DNA of 7,723 nt. Source: Marinobacterium sp. xm-d-530. GTDB taxonomy: Bacteria > Pseudomonadota > Gammaproteobacteria > Pseudomonadales > Balneatricaceae. The notes under the pieces are model-generated. The model had not been told where the DNA came from. It made no database searches and was given only the letters and a program-made list of their open reading frames with translations. Every line of letters starts with the position of its first letter. Position 1 is the stretch's first letter. The position numbers were made by a program, and so were the translations under genes. This document shows, in pieces, positions 1 through 6,338 of the stretch. The stretch is from assembly GCA_949499045.1 (NCBI GenBank), contig CATEEE010000001.1, positions 1 to 7,723 on the forward strand, given 5' to 3'.

Positions 1-1065
1 TACCAGGAGATGATCAACTTCTGTAAAACTCACGGTGCGTTCGATCCTACCACTATGGGTACTGTTCCAAACGTCGGCCTAATGGCGATGAAAGCAGAAG
101 AGTACGGCTCACACGACAAGACCTTTGAATTGGAAGAAGATGGCATCATGCGCGTCGTTGCTGAAGACGGCACAGTGTTGATGGGTCACAAAGTTGAGAA
201 AGGTGATATCTGGCGTGCTTGTCAGACCAAAGATGCTGCAATCCGTGACTGGGTTAAATTGGCAGTGACTCGTTCACGTCAATCAGATACGCCTGCAATC
301 TTCTGGCTAGATGCTGAGCGTGCACACGACCGTGAACTTCGCAAGAAGGTCGAACTCTACCTACAAGAGCACGATACCGAAGGCCTAGATCTACGTATCA
401 TGTCTTACGTTCGCGCGATGCGCTCGACTTGTGAGCGTCTAATCCGTGGCATGGATACGATCTCGGTTACCGGTAACGTTCTACGTGACTACCTTACTGA
501 CCTATTCCCAATCATGGAGCTAGGCACTTCTGCGAAGATGCTATCGGTTGTTCCAATGCTTGCTGGCGGTGGTATGTACGAGACAGGCGCTGGTGGTTCA
601 GCACCTAAGCACGTACAGCAGGTTGTCGAAGAGAACCACCTACGTTGGGACTCTTTGGGTGAATTCCTTGCGATCGGTGTATCACTAGAAGAGCTAGGCA
701 TCAAAGAGAACAAACCTCGTGCTAAGGTTCTAGCGGTAGCACTCGATCGTGCGACTGAAATGCTTCTAGAGCGCGGTAAGTCACCTTCACGTCGTACTGG
801 CGAACTGGATAACCGTGGCAGCCACTTCTACCTAGGCCTTTACTGGGCACAGGAGCTTGCACAGCAAGAAGAGGACAAAGAGCTAGCAGCAACCTTCGCT
901 AAGGTAGCTGAAGAGCTGAGTGCTAACGAAGCGAAGATCCTAGAGGAACTAGCGGTCGTGCAAGGCAACCCAGCAGATCTTAAGGGTTACTACCACGCAC
1001 CACTCGATGTTGTAACTAAGGTTATGCGTCCAAGTGAAACACTGAACAGCATCATCGATGCGTAA
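1..1065 (+). CDS. icd: Monomeric NADP-dependent isocitrate dehydrogenase, C-terminal part (5' end outside window)
   Basis: This encodes the last 354 residues of the single-chain NADP+ isocitrate dehydrogenase, which oxidatively decarboxylates isocitrate to 2-oxoglutarate in the cytosolic TCA cycle. The reading frame is open from base 1 (Y-Q-E-M), so the methionine at base 10 is internal; the family is about 740 residues long. Aligned by motif with the Azotobacter vinelandii enzyme (numbering from memory), the substrate tyrosine (Tyr420, in AEEYGSHDKTF), substrate arginine and metal aspartates (Arg547, Asp548, Asp552, in LRDYLTD), and NADP-contacting His589, Arg600 and Arg649 (in KHVQQ, HLRWDS and SPSRRTGE) all fall at a constant offset, so the fold appears intact and active. 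It is unrelated in sequence to the dimeric E. coli-type Icd. Leucine is encoded by CTA in 19 of 37 cases, unlike the minus-strand neighbours. A strong terminator follows 14 bases after the stop codon. Identification is secure. Confidence 0.97.
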   Translation, partial: YQEMINFCKTHGAFDPTTMGTVPNVGLMAMKAEEYGSHDKTFELEEDGIMRVVAEDGTVLMGHKVEKGDIWRACQTKDAAIRDWVKLAVTRSRQSDTPAIFWLDAERAHDRELRKKVELYLQEHDTEGLDLRIMSYVRAMRSTCERLIRGMDTISVTGNVLRDYLTDLFPIMELGTSAKMLSVVPMLAGGGMYETGAGGSAPKHVQQVVEENHLRWDSLGEFLAIGVSLEELGIKENKPRAKVLAVALDRATEMLLERGKSPSRRTGELDNRGSHFYLGLYWAQELAQQEEDKELAATFAKVAEELSANEAKILEELAVVQGNPADLKGYYHAPLDVVTKVMRPSETLNSIIDA

Positions 1066-1079
1066 GGTTTAGGGTGATT

Positions 1080-1110
1080 AAAAAAACCGCGGCTTGCCGC
1101 GGTTTTTTTT
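1080..1110 (+). terminator. Rho-independent terminator of icd, probably bidirectional
   Basis: Two CCGCGG arms (1087-1092 and 1097-1102) enclose a CTTG tetraloop. They are flanked by an A7 run (1080-1086) and a T8 run (1103-1110), so the stem can extend to 13 perfect pairs. Read on the minus strand, the same hairpin is followed by seven T residues. It can therefore also end the convergent transporter transcript, whose stop codon lies 61 bases away. Confidence 0.93.
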
Positions 1111-1131
1111 GTCTGTCGGAACCTCGTGCAA

Positions 1132-1154
1132 GGGTCTGACCTTAGGTCAGACCC
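1132..1154. repeat. Perfect 10-bp inverted repeat with 3-nt spacer (REP-like palindrome)
   Basis: GGGTCTGACC (1132-1141) and GGTCAGACCC (1145-1154) are exact reverse complements separated by TTA. There is no T-run on either strand, so this is not a standard intrinsic terminator, and a terminator already stands 22 bases to the left. It sits between two convergent genes, the usual location for REP-type dispersed palindromes. GGTCTGACC-type palindromes occur, as I recall, near REP-associated tyrosine transposases in many proteobacteria. Only one copy is seen here, so its repeat status is inference. Confidence 0.6.
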
Positions 1155-1170
1155 CGGATTATTAAACGGC

Positions 1171-2028
1171 TTAAGCTTTCGCCTTAAGCGTCATCACCCC
1201 ACCCAACACGATCAACCCCATGCCGACGATCGTTAACGTTGCCAATGTCTCATCCCATAAGAACCAACCCACCAGGCTGGCGATGATGACTGAGCTGTAG
1301 GTGAACGGCCCAAGATAACCGGCTGGAGCACTGTGGTAAGCCTTGGTCATAGAGAGTTGTGCCAGAGTCGATAACGCAGCGATTCCAATCACACCCGCTA
1401 GCTCTAACCAACCCAATGCAACCCAACCCTGTATTGCAAAGGGCGCACTGAACAGGGATGCGAAGAGCGAGAAGTAGAAGACCACTCTGCGAGAGGGTTC
1501 ACTGTCTTTCATTTTGCGCACGAAGATTTTCGCTTGCGCCCCCAGTACAGCTCCAGCGAGCCCAATCAATACCGCCAGTTGCAGACCTGAATTGGCCGGA
1601 TTGAGGATAAGCGCCACTCCCACAAAACCGATGGGTAGGGCCCAAAACAGGACCGGATGTATCTTCTCTTTTAAAAACCAGAGCGCCAGTAATGGCATGA
1701 ACAGCGGTGCCGTCTGTTTCAATAGAGCAGCGGTTCCGAGTGGGAGGTGGGTCCATCCATAGTAGAGACAAGACATAGCAGAGACACCAACCAGCGCCCT
1801 ACCCAAGTGAAGATGGATGCAAGTGGTTTTCAGCGAGATCCCTTTTACCCCCAACACCAGAGGTAGCATAATGAGTAGGCCAAAGGCATTGCGCAAGAAG
1901 ACCAACTGAGCAACTGATAGCGCCTCTGCGACGGAACGTATTAACACCCCAGTCGCTACTAGGACAGCTTCAGCAAAAATGACTAACAGGACCCCTTTTA
2001 AAAGTTGGTTTGTACCCTGCTCACTCAC
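1171..2028 (-). CDS. EamA/DMT-superfamily transporter (10 membrane helices)
   Basis: This is a 285-residue, strongly hydrophobic inner-membrane protein of the drug/metabolite transporter superfamily. It shows the typical twin EamA repeat, roughly residues 11-143 and 152-280, each about five helices. The repeats close with the related features FLKEKIHP (118-125) and FLWDETL (256-262), and a polar loop rich in basic residues (KIFVRKMKDSEPSRR, 167-181) divides the second half. Family members export amino acids, nucleotide-related metabolites or other small molecules; the substrate cannot be told from this sequence. The start is GTG at 2028-2026, inside the GTGA that also contains the stop of the upstream peptidase gene (4-nt overlap). 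No convincing ribosome-binding site precedes it, so translation probably depends on ribosomes finishing the peptidase. The next in-frame methionine is about residue 54, which would delete the first helix, so GTG is preferred. Termination probably uses the shared hairpin at 1080-1110. Confidence 0.9.
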   Translation of the reverse strand: MSEQGTNQLLKGVLLVIFAEAVLVATGVLIRSVAEALSVAQLVFLRNAFGLLIMLPLVLGVKGISLKTTCIHLHLGRALVGVSAMSCLYYGWTHLPLGTAALLKQTAPLFMPLLALWFLKEKIHPVLFWALPIGFVGVALILNPANSGLQLAVLIGLAGAVLGAQAKIFVRKMKDSEPSRRVVFYFSLFASLFSAPFAIQGWVALGWLELAGVIGIAALSTLAQLSMTKAYHSAPAGYLGPFTYSSVIIASLVGWFLWDETLATLTIVGMGLIVLGGVMTLKAKA

Positions 2029-4937
2029 AATGAGAAACGCTGGTAGTCGTCAGAGAGCGTCTCTGCTGTTTTAGCGCTAGTCACAATCGCTTCATAGCCC
2101 TCTTCTGGGTTTGATAGGTACTGCTTAACCACTCGTGCAATATCCTCCACAGTCACTGCCAGCACTCTTGAGCGATACTCCATACGCTGTTCAGGTGTAC
2201 GCCCAAACAGGGCATTCAGATAGGTCGCTTTGGCTTCGCCAGCTGGTGAACCGGGTTTGTCGATTGAACTAATGACGCCTAAGATCGCCTCTTCCAACTT
2301 CTCAGAATCGGCACCACCTTCAAGCAACCAAGCCACTGATTGATCGAAGTGATTAATCGTCTCGATACTGTTTGGATCACGGTAACTGTAGAAGCGGAAT
2401 AGCCCGTCACCACTGTCTTGGCTAGCGCCCGAACCATAAGCACCACCCTGCTCTCGAATCGCGCGGTGCAGGTAACCATTGCGGAGAATCTCACCGGCAA
2501 CAGTCAACGCGGCAGCATCTGGGTGCGCTACGGTGACGCTTCTGAAGACCTTGGCGCAGAAGTTAACTTGAGTATTGACGATCCAAGCCTGCTTTTTAAC
2601 GAGCGCCTCAGTCGACACCTTGAAAGCATTATCCAATTTGCCAGCGGATAGACGCGCAAACTCATTTTCAAACTGACGCAAGCAGCTCTCTTTATGCTCT
2701 GAATCGGCAATCAACAGCGCTTTAGGGCTCGAGGCCATTATTGCTTTGTGAATGCTTCTGAGCTCTTCAGCAAGAGCGTTCAACTGGCTTTCATCACTGG
2801 ATTCGGCCAACTCACGTGCCAATTTAATCGATGGTAAACCTCTAGAGGCATGAGAGAAACCGGCTCCTGGTGCCAAACCTGCACTGGCAGCCAGAATTGC
2901 TAATGAGTGACCCTGACCGGTAACAGACTGCTCTTTTCTGGAGGCGTTCTGGTTAAGCAGCTCAGCAATACGAGCTGTCTCGTTGAAGGGTGCTGAAACC
3001 AACATATCGGCCATCAATTCAGAAAGTGCCGCTTGATTAACAACTAATCCTTTGCCTGACAGGGTCAAAATAGCACGCAGTTGCGTCGCATCATCGGTCG
3101 CCGCTCGTGCACTAATCGATGCAGAGATGCCGCCACTGATGGCACTCTCCAATGCTTGATGCTCTTTGTAGGATCGACCACCGCTACCCAGTTCGGTTAA
3201 ACATTGGGTGTAGAGAGGCAGCAATGTCTGCTGCCGTGCTGTCAGTTCAGGCAGATCAAACAACAGCTGCTGGTAGACGATGCCGTTAGTTCCTGCTGTA
3301 AACCAAGTGATTGCATTATTGACCTCCTCACCTTCTGGGAAGTGGCATGCGACTGGAACATCTTCCAAGGTCACTTTGGGCAGCAGTGAAGGGTCGTCTG
3401 CTTGGGTTTGACGCTCTTCAAGCTGCTTAGCGAGAGCATCGATAGACTCTAACTCTTCACGACTCAAACTCTGTTTATATTGAGCCAGACGTGCCGCTTC
3501 GGCCTGATCTTTGCGCTGACTCAGCTCAGTATCAGGTCTTAGTGTCAGTAACACGCGGTGCGGGTTATCGAGCAACCAACTTTTCACTAGATTTGGAATG
3601 AACTGAGGATCTTTAATCTCCTCTCGCAGTTGATCCAGAGCAGAGTCAATATTAAGACTCGCTATGGCATCACCACGATGAATGGCATTCGACAGGGAAG
3701 CAAGGATCAATGACATACCAAAGGGGTAGTGGTCACCGGTAATCTCACGCTGCTGCAACTCCAACTGATGCAGCTGCGCCGCCACAACCTCTGGATCAAC
3801 CCCCTGATCAACCACCCCTTGTAACGTATCGAGAACCAGCTGTTCAAACTGCGCGGCTCGCTCGGGTTCACTCCCTTCAATACCGCAGAGGAATGACATC
3901 TCACGATTGGAGTCCTCGATACCGCATAGCGGTGAGGGAGCAGACCCTAGGTCCGTTGACTCAAGCGCAGCTCGAAGGGGTGAACTTGAATTATCCAGCA
4001 GTACACGCGACAGAAGCTGGCCTTCCAATTCTGCCTTTAGATCAATAGACGGTTTGGTCAACCAACCTATCACATGATGGGTCTTACCCTCTGTCTCACC
4101 CTGATCAAGCGGGTAAGCCTCTTCCACTTTAATGGGCGCAAAATAACGTTTCTCATCGGCAACACTCAACTCATCGTCCAGTCGCTCAAAACGATTAAAC
4201 GCCTGCTCTTCAAAGCGACGTTGTAACTCCTCTACTGGAATATCACCAAAGGTCATGACTATCGCATTACTTGGGTGGTAGTGCGTCTCATGAAAGGCTT
4301 TTAGCTGATCATAGGTCAGGTCTGGGATGTCTGCAGGTTCGCCACCTGAGTTGTAGTGGTAGGTCGTCGTTGGGAACAGGTATTTGGAAACTGTTTGCCA
4401 TAATATAGAGGTCGTGGAGCTCATAGCCCCCTTCATCTCGTTGAATACAACACCTTTAAAGAGCAGGTCTGATTCGGGATTGCCCGCCTCGGCCAGCTCA
4501 ACACGATGACCTTCTTGCGCAAAATCCAAAGGATCTAGACGTGGGAAAAACGCGGCATCAAGGTAGACGTCTAAAAGGTTAAAAAAGTCCTTACGGTTTT
4601 GGCTAGCAAAGGGGTACGCCGTCCAATCACTGCTGGTAAAAGCATTCATGAAAGTATTCAATGAACGGCGCGTCATCATGAAGAAAGGATCACGTACGGG
4701 AAAGCGTTCACTACCACACAGTGCAGTATGCTCAAGGATGTGAGCAACCCCTGTTGAATCTTCTGGCATGGTTCTGAAAGCCACCAAAAAGACGTTTTCA
4801 TCATAATCAGTCGCAAGGTGGAAGTGCTTAGCCCCTGTCGCCTTGTGCTCATACTCGCTCATCTCAATACCGAGCGAGTTGATCATTTCTGAACGAATAA
4901 ATTGAAAACTCTCGTGTGCTTGTGCCAAACCCAACAA
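2025..4937 (-). CDS. PreP-like M16C family zinc metallopeptidase (insulinase/pitrilysin superfamily)
   Basis: This is a 970-residue enzyme matching the single-chain presequence-protease (PreP/Cym1) subfamily, which degrades unstructured peptides inside a closed clamshell chamber. The inverted zinc motif HILEH is at residues 66-70 (zinc ligands His66 and His70, catalytic Glu69), with the third ligand Glu167 in GVVFNEMKG. The substrate-binding Arg/Tyr pair of the C-terminal half is present as REQGGAY (Arg828, Tyr834), followed by FRFYSYRDP. The expected order is an N-terminal M16 half (about 35-230), an M16C-associated middle region (about 460-710) and a C-terminal M16 half. No signal peptide is visible, so it is probably cytosolic. 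Three in-frame TTG codons (4937-4935, 4934-4932, 4928-4926) compete as start. The third, giving 967 residues, has the best spacing from the AAAAGG upstream. Homology seems to begin near AHESFQFIRSE, before the first ATG (residue 18), so that ATG is unlikely. It overlaps the transporter gene by 4 nt. Confidence 0.95.
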   Translation of the reverse strand: MLGLAQAHESFQFIRSEMINSLGIEMSEYEHKATGAKHFHLATDYDENVFLVAFRTMPEDSTGVAHILEHTALCGSERFPVRDPFFMMTRRSLNTFMNAFTSSDWTAYPFASQNRKDFFNLLDVYLDAAFFPRLDPLDFAQEGHRVELAEAGNPESDLLFKGVVFNEMKGAMSSTTSILWQTVSKYLFPTTTYHYNSGGEPADIPDLTYDQLKAFHETHYHPSNAIVMTFGDIPVEELQRRFEEQAFNRFERLDDELSVADEKRYFAPIKVEEAYPLDQGETEGKTHHVIGWLTKPSIDLKAELEGQLLSRVLLDNSSSPLRAALESTDLGSAPSPLCGIEDSNREMSFLCGIEGSEPERAAQFEQLVLDTLQGVVDQGVDPEVVAAQLHQLELQQREITGDHYPFGMSLILASLSNAIHRGDAIASLNIDSALDQLREEIKDPQFIPNLVKSWLLDNPHRVLLTLRPDTELSQRKDQAEAARLAQYKQSLSREELESIDALAKQLEERQTQADDPSLLPKVTLEDVPVACHFPEGEEVNNAITWFTAGTNGIVYQQLLFDLPELTARQQTLLPLYTQCLTELGSGGRSYKEHQALESAISGGISASISARAATDDATQLRAILTLSGKGLVVNQAALSELMADMLVSAPFNETARIAELLNQNASRKEQSVTGQGHSLAILAASAGLAPGAGFSHASRGLPSIKLARELAESSDESQLNALAEELRSIHKAIMASSPKALLIADSEHKESCLRQFENEFARLSAGKLDNAFKVSTEALVKKQAWIVNTQVNFCAKVFRSVTVAHPDAAALTVAGEILRNGYLHRAIREQGGAYGSGASQDSGDGLFRFYSYRDPNSIETINHFDQSVAWLLEGGADSEKLEEAILGVISSIDKPGSPAGEAKATYLNALFGRTPEQRMEYRSRVLAVTVEDIARVVKQYLSNPEEGYEAIVTSAKTAETLSDDYQRFSL

Positions 4938-4943
4938 CCTTTT
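4938..4943 (-). promoter_or_regulatory. Ribosome-binding site deciding the peptidase TTG start
   Basis: On the minus strand AAAAGG directly abuts the first TTG (zero spacing). It lies 3 nt from the second TTG and 9 nt from the third (4928-4926). Normal Shine-Dalgarno spacing favours the third TTG, so the mature start is probably M-A-Q-A-H-E-S-F. Confidence 0.5.
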
Positions 4944-4962
4944 AATAGAAATTTATTCAAGA

Positions 4963-4968
4963 ATTGTA
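4963..4968 (-). promoter_or_regulatory. Possible -10 box for the peptidase-transporter operon
   Basis: TACAAT on the minus strand differs from TATAAT at one position. It would place the transcript start near 4956, giving a short leader of about 20 nt that includes the AAAAGG site. No good -35 hexamer is present 16-18 bp upstream, so this is a weak call. Confidence 0.3.
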
Positions 4969-5022
4969 CCGACATTAACCCATTTAAGCACCCACTTCGA
5001 ACCAATCGATATTACTTAAAAG

Positions 5023-5050
5023 CCCCATATTTACTGGGGGTTAAGCTTAA
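5023..5050. repeat. Small hairpin plus adjacent palindrome in the divergent intergenic region
   Basis: CCCCA (5023-5027) pairs with TGGGG (5035-5039) across a 7-nt loop, and a perfect palindrome TTAAGCTTAA follows at 5041-5050. Read on the minus strand, the hairpin is followed by CTTTT, which resembles a weak terminator or attenuator upstream of the peptidase gene. Its role is unknown. Confidence 0.4.
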
Positions 5051-5066
5051 AAAACATAACTAAAAA

Positions 5067-5111
5067 CTTGAAATCTTGAGTAAAATGCTCAACATTAGAG
5101 TAAGGTATAAA
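5067..5111 (+). promoter_or_regulatory. Candidate yccA promoter region (CTTGAAA box, TATAAA box, inverted repeat)
   Basis: CTTGAAA at 5067-5073 is a perfect match to the sigma-32 -35 consensus; its TTGAAA core (5068-5073) also fits sigma-70. The -10 partner is poor: CAACATTA at 5090-5097 keeps only part of CCCCATNT, and AACATT at 5091-5096 is weak for sigma-70. TATAAA at 5106-5111 is a good -10 but lacks a -35 at proper spacing. TTGAG (5076-5080) and CTCAA (5088-5092) form an inverted repeat with a 7-nt spacer between these boxes, a possible operator. That a promoter lies here is likely from the context; which one is active is not decided. Confidence 0.45.
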
Positions 5112-5120
5112 ACTAAATAG

Positions 5121-5141
5121 CTCTGGTTGTCATTAACCGAG
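5121..5141 (+). promoter_or_regulatory. Possible hairpin in the yccA leader
   Basis: CTC-T-GGTT (5121-5128) can pair with AACCGAG (5135-5141) across a 6-nt loop, with T5124 bulged, giving seven pairs. It would lie in the 5' untranslated region about 27 nt before the yccA start. The stem is short and may be chance. Confidence 0.3.
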
Positions 5142-5155
5142 TCAAACTTGCAACG

Positions 5156-5163
5156 AGAAGAGG
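5156..5163 (+). promoter_or_regulatory. Ribosome-binding site of yccA
   Basis: The purine-rich GAGAAGAGG stretch ends 5 nt before ATG 5169. It fixes that ATG as the start rather than the in-frame TTG at 5127, which would add 14 residues that do not look like the family N-terminus. Confidence 0.75.
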
Positions 5164-5168
5164 ACATT

Positions 5169-5849
5169 ATGGCCACTTACGACAGTATCAACACACAAGC
5201 ACAGGGTGCCGTACGCGATACCAATAAAATGATTCGCAACACATATATGCTGCTTGCGATGACAATGGTATTCAGCACCGTCACTGCCGTTATCTCTATG
5301 GCGATCAACCCACCGTTCATCGTCTACCTAGGCAGCATCATCGTCAGCTTCATTATGCTTTTTGTCATCAACAAGAAGCAAAACACAGCCGCTGCACTGC
5401 CATTAACCTTCCTTTTCACAGGTCTTATGGGTTTTGGTCTAGGTCCAATCCTGAACTCCTACCTAGCACTTCCTAACGGCGGTCAAATTGTTGCGACTGC
5501 ACTGGGTATGACGGCTGTTACCTTCTTTGGCCTAACCGGCTATGTCATGTCTAGTCGCCGTGACTTCAGCTTCATGGGTGGCTTCCTAGCAGCGGGTTCT
5601 ATCGTACTGATCGTAGCGATGCTTGCACTGTTCATCCTGCCTATGTTCGGTGTGGATGTCTCAGGCATGCAGCTTGCGTTCTCTGCAGCCGTTGTTTTCC
5701 TAATGGCGGGCTTCCTACTGTACGACACAAGCAACATCATCAATGGTACCTACACTAACTACATCATGGCGACTGTGGGTCTATACCTAAACGTCTACAA
5801 CCTGTTTGTTCACCTACTTAGCCTTGTGGGTGCGTTTAACGACGACTAA
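5169..5849 (+). CDS. yccA: YccA / Bax inhibitor-1 family inner-membrane protein
   Basis: This 226-residue polytopic membrane protein closely matches the length and pattern of E. coli YccA (219 residues). E. coli YccA is a substrate and modulator of the membrane protease FtsH and protects SecY when translocons jam. About seven hydrophobic segments lie near residues 25-45, 50-67, 74-93, 105-126, 135-157, 165-185 and 198-222. The hallmark LYDTSNIINGTYTNYI (184-199) resembles the E. coli LFETSNIIHGGETNYI. After Asp186 no aspartate occurs until the terminal Asp225-Asp226; the last helix reads LYLNVYNLF. The two-aspartate pH sensor described for calcium-leak members such as Bacillus YetJ is therefore incomplete, which supports a YccA-type rather than a channel-type role. 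The start is set by a good ribosome-binding site. A terminator follows, then the tus operon, an order I recall from Pseudomonas. Confidence 0.93.
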   Translation: MATYDSINTQAQGAVRDTNKMIRNTYMLLAMTMVFSTVTAVISMAINPPFIVYLGSIIVSFIMLFVINKKQNTAAALPLTFLFTGLMGFGLGPILNSYLALPNGGQIVATALGMTAVTFFGLTGYVMSSRRDFSFMGGFLAAGSIVLIVAMLALFILPMFGVDVSGMQLAFSAAVVFLMAGFLLYDTSNIINGTYTNYIMATVGLYLNVYNLFVHLLSLVGAFNDD

Positions 5850-5873
5850 CTTGTACGTTTGAATATCTTTAAG

Positions 5874-5899
5874 AATCCCCGCACTCGCGGGGATTTTTT
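5874..5899 (+). terminator. Rho-independent terminator of yccA
   Basis: AATCCCCGC (5874-5882) pairs perfectly with GCGGGGATT (5887-5895) around an ACTC loop, and the T-run continues to 5899. It lies 24 bases after the yccA stop and separates yccA from tusD, so tusD needs its own promoter or read-through. Confidence 0.92.
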
Positions 5900-5923
5900 G
5901 TTGGAGCCATATCAAAAATAAAT

Positions 5924-5932
5924 TGTTAGAAT
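5924..5932 (+). promoter_or_regulatory. Candidate extended -10 promoter of the tus operon
   Basis: TGTTAGAAT reads as an extended -10 element (TGn followed by TAGAAT, one mismatch to TATAAT). The 40-bp gap between terminator and tusD leaves little room for anything else, and TTGGAG at 5901-5906 is 20 bp upstream, too far for a normal -35. Initiation about 7 nt downstream would fall at 5939-5940, essentially on the A of the tusD ATG. Confidence 0.45.
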
Positions 5933-5939
5933 TCTTATC

Positions 5940-6338
5940 ATGAAATACACCCTCATCATTCAATCCGCACCGATCGATCATCAGAGCAGCTATACCGCTT
6001 TGCGTTTTGCTCGTGCTCTTTTGAAGGCAGGTCATAGCATTGAACGTCTCTTTTTCTATGGTGCAGGGGTTCACAATGCGACCAGTCACAGTGTTGCGCC
6101 ACAAGATGAGTCAAACCTGCCTGAACAGTGGCAACAGTTTGTCACGCAACACTCTTTGGATTCGGTGGTCTGTATTGCCGCAGCGGTGCGACGTGGAGTG
6201 ATTAATTCAGCGGAGAGTCGCCGCTATGGTAAAGGTGGTGACAATTTAGCGGATGGGTTTGATCTATCGGGTTTGGGGCAGCTTGTTGCCAGTGCCGTTG
6301 AATCAGACCGGGTCGTCACTTTTGGAGCCGGTGCATGA
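5940..6338 (+). CDS. tusD: Sulfurtransferase TusD (DsrE family), tRNA 2-thiouridine sulfur relay
   Basis: This 132-residue subunit belongs to the cytosolic TusBCD heterohexamer. The complex accepts persulfide sulfur from TusA and passes it to TusE for MnmA-dependent 2-thiolation of the wobble uridine in Lys, Glu and Gln tRNAs. The N-terminus MKYTLIIQSAPIDHQSSYTA has the DsrE-fold first strand and the S/P-rich loop. The relay cysteine is at position 78 in SVVCIAAAVRRGV, the same number as the active Cys78 of E. coli TusD, and the RRYGKGGDNLADGFDLSGLGQL segment (94-115) is typical. The ATG at 5940 has no Shine-Dalgarno sequence upstream and sits where the candidate promoter would start transcription. 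The stop overlaps tusC by 4 nt (ATGA at 6335-6338). Gene order, cysteine position and length agree, so identity is firm. Confidence 0.96.
   Translation: MKYTLIIQSAPIDHQSSYTALRFARALLKAGHSIERLFFYGAGVHNATSHSVAPQDESNLPEQWQQFVTQHSLDSVVCIAAAVRRGVINSAESRRYGKGGDNLADGFDLSGLGQLVASAVESDRVVTFGAGA

Noticed and set aside
489..713. Antisense open frame within icd
   Set aside because: It lies opposite a highly conserved enzyme gene, has no family resemblance and no supporting ribosome-binding site; it is a shadow frame.
1499..1771. Open frames on both strands inside the EamA transporter gene
   Set aside because: They overlap the real membrane protein in other frames and encode no recognisable domain.
3940..3960. 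CAGACCCTAGGTCC inside the peptidase gene, resembling the palindrome at 1132-1154
   Set aside because: Only short pieces are shared and the arms do not pair well; it lies within conserved coding sequence, so chance similarity is more likely.
5023..5073. CCCCATAT (perfect sigma-32 -10) together with CTTGAAA (perfect -35) as one heat-shock promoter
   Set aside because: On the plus strand the -10-like element lies upstream of the -35-like element, so they cannot form one promoter. CTTCGAA at 4995-5001 is too far from CCCCATAT (21 bp) to serve as its -35.
5127..5168. Upstream TTG extension of yccA adding 14 residues
   Set aside because: The ATG at 5169 has a good ribosome-binding site and gives the expected family length; the extension looks like leader sequence.
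5814..6104. Minus-strand frame across the yccA end, terminator and tusD start
   Set aside because: It runs through a strong terminator and the start of a well-identified gene, and its translation shows no domain.
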